Origin: Mya arenaria
Lineage: Eukaryota; Mollusca; Bivalvia; Myida; Myidae
Assembly (NCBI RefSeq): GCF_026914265.1
Contig: NC_069123.1
Coordinates: 33,312,678 to 33,376,677 of the forward strand
Direction: 5' to 3'
Length of the DNA: 64,000 nt
Notes under the pieces: generated by a model
Seen by the model: the letters and a program-made list of their open reading frames with translations, nothing else
What the model was told of the DNA's origin: nothing
The model's database searches: none
Translations under genes and position numbers: made by a program
Shown: piece by piece, positions 59,685 to 64,000 of the stretch
Layout of the letters: every line of letters begins with the position of its first letter
Numbering within the stretch: position 1 is the stretch's first letter

Positions 59685-61193
59685 CAGTCTGTACGAAAGT
59701 TCGTCGGACCTCGGCTCCCGCCGGTAATAAATGGCGAGGTCCGGCAATCGCATGTATATTATCGGCCCGCATGTCCGGCAATAATTTTAGGGAAAAATCT
59801 GTTGTTTATTAATTATGTGTCAAAAGTGTTTCTTGTTAATTTAATCAACTAACCTATGTTTAAAACATAAATTCAGGGCTTTCTATTGACCCGGGTTTTG
59901 ACGCACAGAAATCGTAAATGACCCGAAATTGACGCATCATTAATTTGTGCAATGCGTCAGTTTTAACCCGGGATAATTTCAGTGCAAGAGTCAGTATCAT
60001 TTGAAAGGAGCAGCAAGGCAAGCTCTAAATGTTTGTTTAATCAATAAAGTCAAAAGCAATTAACTGCCGAAGTGACAAGTGATTATCAATCTGGAATCTG
60101 GAATGACGTAATTATAAACTCCGCCCATTATGCAAATTAACGGATATATTCGGCTTTTTCGCTAAGAACGATGGTTTGAAAAACAACAATGCTAAATATA
60201 AAAATAAAATTATATCTTGTCTTACATGAAATTAATGAAATTTGTGTTTGTTCTTGATGTGTAACAGAAAGGAATAAAGATTTTTCGTAGCACATGGTCT
60301 AAAAAGCGCGAGAAACAGGTGCACGCTTACTTCCTGTCAATTTTAATGAAAGTGAAAGAAGAACTGCGTAAATCGTTGTCAGTGTAAAGTTTTATAACAA
60401 AAGAGTTTTATTGTTATGCGATTAATGAAAAATAAAAAAAACAATGTTGTAATTTTGACAATAGGAACGTTGAATGTTTTTGTTTACTTCAGGAAAAAAT
60501 ATGAAAAACTTGAAAGTGAAACTGAAAGTACAAATATGTTGTTGCAACTATAAAACAATCGATGGTGCATATAGGAGTCTGACAAGGATGCATAGGGTTA
60601 CATAACGAGTAATACATGCATAATTCCTGTTGCACTGAACATGCATTAAATAAATAATACGTTCATAGGAGTCAAAACATATTTTTCCAAGGAATTTGTT
60701 TACCACCCAAGAGACTGAGAAGGAAATAAGACAACAAGGTATTCCATAAGATTATATTTCTTATTCCTTGATTTTTTTCTAGAATTGAAAGTGGATTAAT
60801 ACCGCTGATCTTTATAGAAAATAGAAATTGTATTTTTTATTTATGTTTCGGAAGCTATTAAACCAAGTATATATTATCATTATTTTGCAATGCCATCTTA
60901 TGACAGATAATAACTATTATTTATGAAGAACGACCAAGAATTTAGAAATAAAACGGACAATGACTCTTAAAGATATGATTTTCACTCTTGAAAATCAGAC
61001 CTCATTCATCAGAGGTTTGATAATGATAAATCTAATGGTATGGTGCGCATAGCATACTCTGGTTTTATATTACGAGAATGACTAAAATGTACATAAAATT
61101 TTCGGACCTGCAAAAACTGGTCCGGTCCTGCAATGCAGACAGTATTGCAGGACCTCGTGTCCTGCAATGTGATACTGACTTTCGTACAGACTG
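59685..61193. mobile_element. 1.5-kb DNA element with 6-bp target duplication
   Basis: Exact 16-bp inverted ends CAGTCTGTACGAAAGT / ACTTTCGTACAGACTG, flanked by AGAGGG (59679-59684, 61194-61199). The right end carries a perfect palindrome-like 'attgcaggac'/'gtcctgcaat'; the left end has 'cgtcggacctcgg' and 'cgccggtaata' motifs. No transposase is seen. It occupies most of the space between the PHD gene and coilin. Confidence 0.88.
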
Positions 61194-61750
61194 AGAGGGC
61201 CCTCCTTACTTTAAATCTCAAGCAATCTGGAGTGCCAATAATTAAGTACAGTAACAATAAAAAGCAAAGTGTTATTGATAAAGCAAAGTGTTATTGATGT
61301 AAACATTTTTTAATTATTTAATTCATGTAAACTTTTATTTAAGCAGTTAATCTGCCGAATTCCAGCAGTTAGCGGTCGAGTCTATTCTCAAACATCAATA
61401 AGGTGGCTTGGAAAAAGTGAATTGCACTTAATTTTGGAAAATAAAGATTTATAGACTGATCTATCTATGAAAAATCAACGAACTTGTTAGCCTGTTATTT
61501 AAATCTGGTTGAATGTAACCTTCGGTTGCTTTAATAAGTCATTGTTTTTTACGAAATTAATTAGATATGCAACTACAAAGACTCAATCATTACAACATGC
61601 ATTGACATAACAAGGTATTCTACATACCTATGGTGACCTATACCTTTAGGTTGATGTTATAATAATATAATCCAAAATACTTTTTTTTTAAAACATAAGG
61701 AAGGTAGCCGGCGTCAAATTAATATTTTCTTGTAAAATTTGCAAACCAAT
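61194..61750. promoter_or_regulatory. Probable coilin promoter/5' region
   Basis: 557 bp between the 1.5-kb element and the coilin start codon. No TATA box could be assigned with confidence. It may be part of a shared regulatory region with the divergent PHD gene. A short doubled 'aaagcaaagtgttattgat' lies at 61260-61297. Confidence 0.4.
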
Positions 61751-62855
61751 ATGGCTGCGCCCTGTGGAGAATTCGTTAGAATACGTTTGTACTTCGAAAA
61801 TAAATCTTTTGAGAGGTCTTGGCTTCTTATTGTTTTCAAAAAGCTTCCTTTCGTATCGGACGTGATTAATGAAATAAGGAAAAGAAATGACATTTGCAGA
61901 GAAAGTAGAATTTCACTCCGGTTGAAAGATCACGTTTTGCCTGGGATAGAAGCCAGTTTTATCCTTAAAGAAGACGACATTGTCTGTGTCAGGTACTCAG
62001 CGCTTTTTTCCATTCTGAAGGGAATGGTGGGATGGGCCCTTTTATTGGGGAAAAATTATGTTGTTTCGGCAAAAATCCGAATAATACCAACATGATTCAT
62101 GTATAATGTTCAACATGTTTTCAAATCTTTTAATCAACAAACCTATGGGCATATTCATGAATGGCACTATATTACTACAATCTCATCATGTTAAATGTAA
62201 GGTCAATGATCCTTGAGGAGAAATAACATTTTTGGAATTTGGTTTATTTTGCATTGCAAGTGGAATGTAAACATATTGTACCACAAAATGTATATATCAC
62301 ACGGCTAATTGTTTGAAAGAAATTTATCGTTCAACTCTGGTTGCAGAAAATGTGTATTTTGCCTTTGATTTTGACTTCACCTTTTATCATCAGAATAAAA
62401 AAAGGCATAAAAATGTACGGCTGTATACATCATGGGCAGATCCAGGAAGTGAGTAAGAGGGTGTGTAACATAGGGGTGCAACCTTTGGACATGCTCCCCT
62501 TCCTCAGAACTGAATTTATTTGGTTTAAAATGTTGGCAGAGGGGTTTGGGGGTACTCCCTCAAGAACTTTGTAACAATTCAAGCCCGAAATAGTGCATTT
62601 TGAGCATATTATATTACTTTTTTTCTCAGATATTGACATAAAAAATGAATTTGGGTGATTTTAAGGGACGAGGTGAGTGCTGGGTGATCTGCTAGGTGAC
62701 ATGTTCCTTTTACTAGTTATTATTAATTTCAGGGTTGAAAACTCAGATTCAGCTGACAATGACATCCCGATTGCATCAAACATTGAAGACACGAGAGAGA
62801 GAAAGAAGAAAAGAAAAAGAAAACATAATGAGAGCTTAGAATTTGTCCATGGTGG
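61751..62855 (+). CDS. COIL: Coilin, N-terminal exons (partial)
   Basis: Exon 1 at 61751-61992 and exon 2 at 62733 to about 62855; the gene continues past the window. The start MAAPCGEFVRIRLYFEN resembles human coilin (MAASETVRLRLQF). The following blocks also match the coilin N-terminal self-association domain: SWLLIVFKKLPFVSDVINEI, ISLRLKDHVLPG and FILKEDDIVCVRV, with the usual length of about 80 residues. The ATG at 61751 has A at -3 and G at +4. Exon 2 adds an acidic stretch and a basic KKKRKRKH run that could act as a nuclear localisation signal. Coilin organises Cajal bodies, sites of snRNP maturation. The exon 2 donor is GTAAAT at 62856 or, less likely, GTGGTA at 62852. Confidence 0.88.
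62433..62698. mobile_element. 'caggggc' MITE, copy 3
   Basis: Left end 'tgggcagatccaggaagt', right end 'gggtgatctgctaggtg'. Internal phrases match 24061-24319 ('ggggtactccctcaagaa', 'cccgaaatagtgcattttg'). In coilin intron 1, ending about 35 bp before exon 2. Confidence 0.78.
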
Positions 62856-62876
62856 TAAATTTGATATTCATACATT

Positions 62877-63682
62877 AGGGTTCGAATTTAGACTCGCATA
62901 CTCGCAAAATGCGAGCGACATTTGCAAATTACGAGTGACTTTTATTCAATCTTGCAAAATTCTGTGAGTGGCTTTTTTTAGACCATACTATTTAAAAAAA
63001 AAAAGTAGAATAAACATGAACTTAACTCCGCTACGTAGTCAAGTGTAAACAGCCTATAAGTGGCATGTTTACACTACCAGTATAAAGAAGACAGTAAGGA
63101 GTCACGCTCTAGTGAGTTTTCAAAAATAGAACAAATACGGAAAAGGCCGAGTTTTAACTCGAATCTTTCCGGGATGCTCCGAGGTGTGCATAATACAAAG
63201 TGAATAGAAATGATGTAATCACCTAGCTCAATCATTGGCTAAATTTAGCGCTTTTGTGCAATATATGTAAACCCCATCAACCTTTGAATATATCCGCCCA
63301 ACTGTCAAAGTGAATAGACTTCGATATATTTTAAAGTCCAAAGTATCCACACTACATTTACTGTTGCTTTTATTTATTTTAAATTTATATTGTTATTGTT
63401 TTTAATACTTATAGTCAATAAAATCTGTAGCATGCTCGCCGAATGAGTATTACCTGATGGCGAGGGAAAATATACCCGCCCCCCCTCAAAGTGGAAAATG
63501 TCAAACACTCAAGATTGATACTTTTTAATATTCAAGTTTGTCTTATATCTACTTTAATTAGACAATATTATAAGCAAATAAAGCAAAAAATAAAATTGCA
63601 AGTTGATTTTTCATTTTGCGAGTTGCCTCAAAAAGCACTTGCAAAATTTTGCGAGTGCTCCTCAAAGTTAAATTCGAACCCT
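62877..63682. mobile_element. 806-bp DNA element (agggttcgaattta ends)
   Basis: 14-bp perfect inverted ends AGGGTTCGAATTTA / TAAATTCGAACCCT. Both subterminal regions are full of 'ctcgcaaaat'/'attttgcgag' motifs in opposite orientation. No transposase is seen. It starts about 20 bp after the coilin exon 2 donor. Confidence 0.82.
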
Positions 63683-64000
63683 GTACATGTATATTAAAAA
63701 AAACATGTAATAAATTTAAACAACACTTGAACTTAGTCCTAATTAACCATCAGCAAACATTGCCCGTCCCTCTCAATGCACATGCTTGTTTATTTTGACA
63801 GTATAGCATGACTTTTGCTTGGTTTTTGATGTGTTTGACAAGATAGTAGATCATTCCTAAGAAATATCTTTGTCGGTGTTTCATGAATTTCATTCATCAG
63901 CAAACTATAAGACTTCTTTTATATAATAATCATCTTTAAATATAACTTAGTATGACTACTTTCTACCTTGAATATTCGAAGAATAAGGAGAACTATACTA
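63683..64000. other. Coilin intron, no feature seen
   Basis: No exon, repeat family or ORF of interest could be supported here. Confidence 0.5.

Noticed and set aside
1-64000. LTR retroelements, Polintons or other virus-like fossils
   Set aside because: I looked for protease, reverse transcriptase, integrase, capsid or envelope blocks and for long direct terminal repeats, and saw none that I could support.

Overview
This is eukaryotic, AT-rich, intron-rich DNA dominated by short non-autonomous transposons and tandem arrays. The gene content is metazoan. Arrays built on a 'ccttgacctttgacc' core, and Pearl-like elements that pair such an array with a tetranucleotide tract and a terminal hairpin, point to a marine bivalve, probably a heterodont clam. 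That assignment is inference; no species was identified. I saw no convincing retrovirus, LTR element or other virus-like fossil, no CRISPR array and no rRNA.

Four host genes can be rebuilt exon by exon with matching splice phases. (1) 6290-17183, minus: a KCTD5/KCTD2/KCTD17 (insomniac-type) BTB protein, 6 exons, 216 aa. (2) 23657-30541, plus: mitochondrial ATP synthase subunit d (ATP5PD), 6 exons, 217 aa with a long C-terminal extension. (3) 40909-59404, minus: a 9-exon, 657-aa protein with an N-terminal extended PHD finger of the PHF6/PHF11 type, an acidic linker and a C-terminal half I do not recognise. (4) 61751 onward, plus: the first two exons of coilin, running off the window. Genes 3 and 4 lie head to head. 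An intron-bearing hAT transposase copy with broken reading frame lies at 19341-21420 (minus). A small intact ORF (45040-45438, minus) sits between 40-bp inverted repeats inside the last intron of gene 3.

The remaining DNA is mostly repeats: TTAA-flanked MITEs, GGCCTA-ended MITEs, a MITE carrying 'cttgttcaaaaa', a 'caggggc' MITE, a hAT-type MITE nested in another MITE, a pogo-like MITE, two larger elements with 6-bp target duplications, tRNA-derived SINEs, Pearl/Helentron-like tandem-repeat elements and many minisatellites.

The most unusual observation is that three separate minisatellites grow out of exon edges. One amplifies the splice acceptor and first codons of KCTD exon 5. One amplifies the acceptor and first codons of the PHD gene's exon 3. 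One amplifies the last codons and stop of the PHD gene. A fourth case duplicates the 3' end of the hAT transposase. Other notable points are an empty/filled site pair that defines the ends of a Pearl-like element, and two element families with unlike subterminal palindromes and 6-bp duplications.
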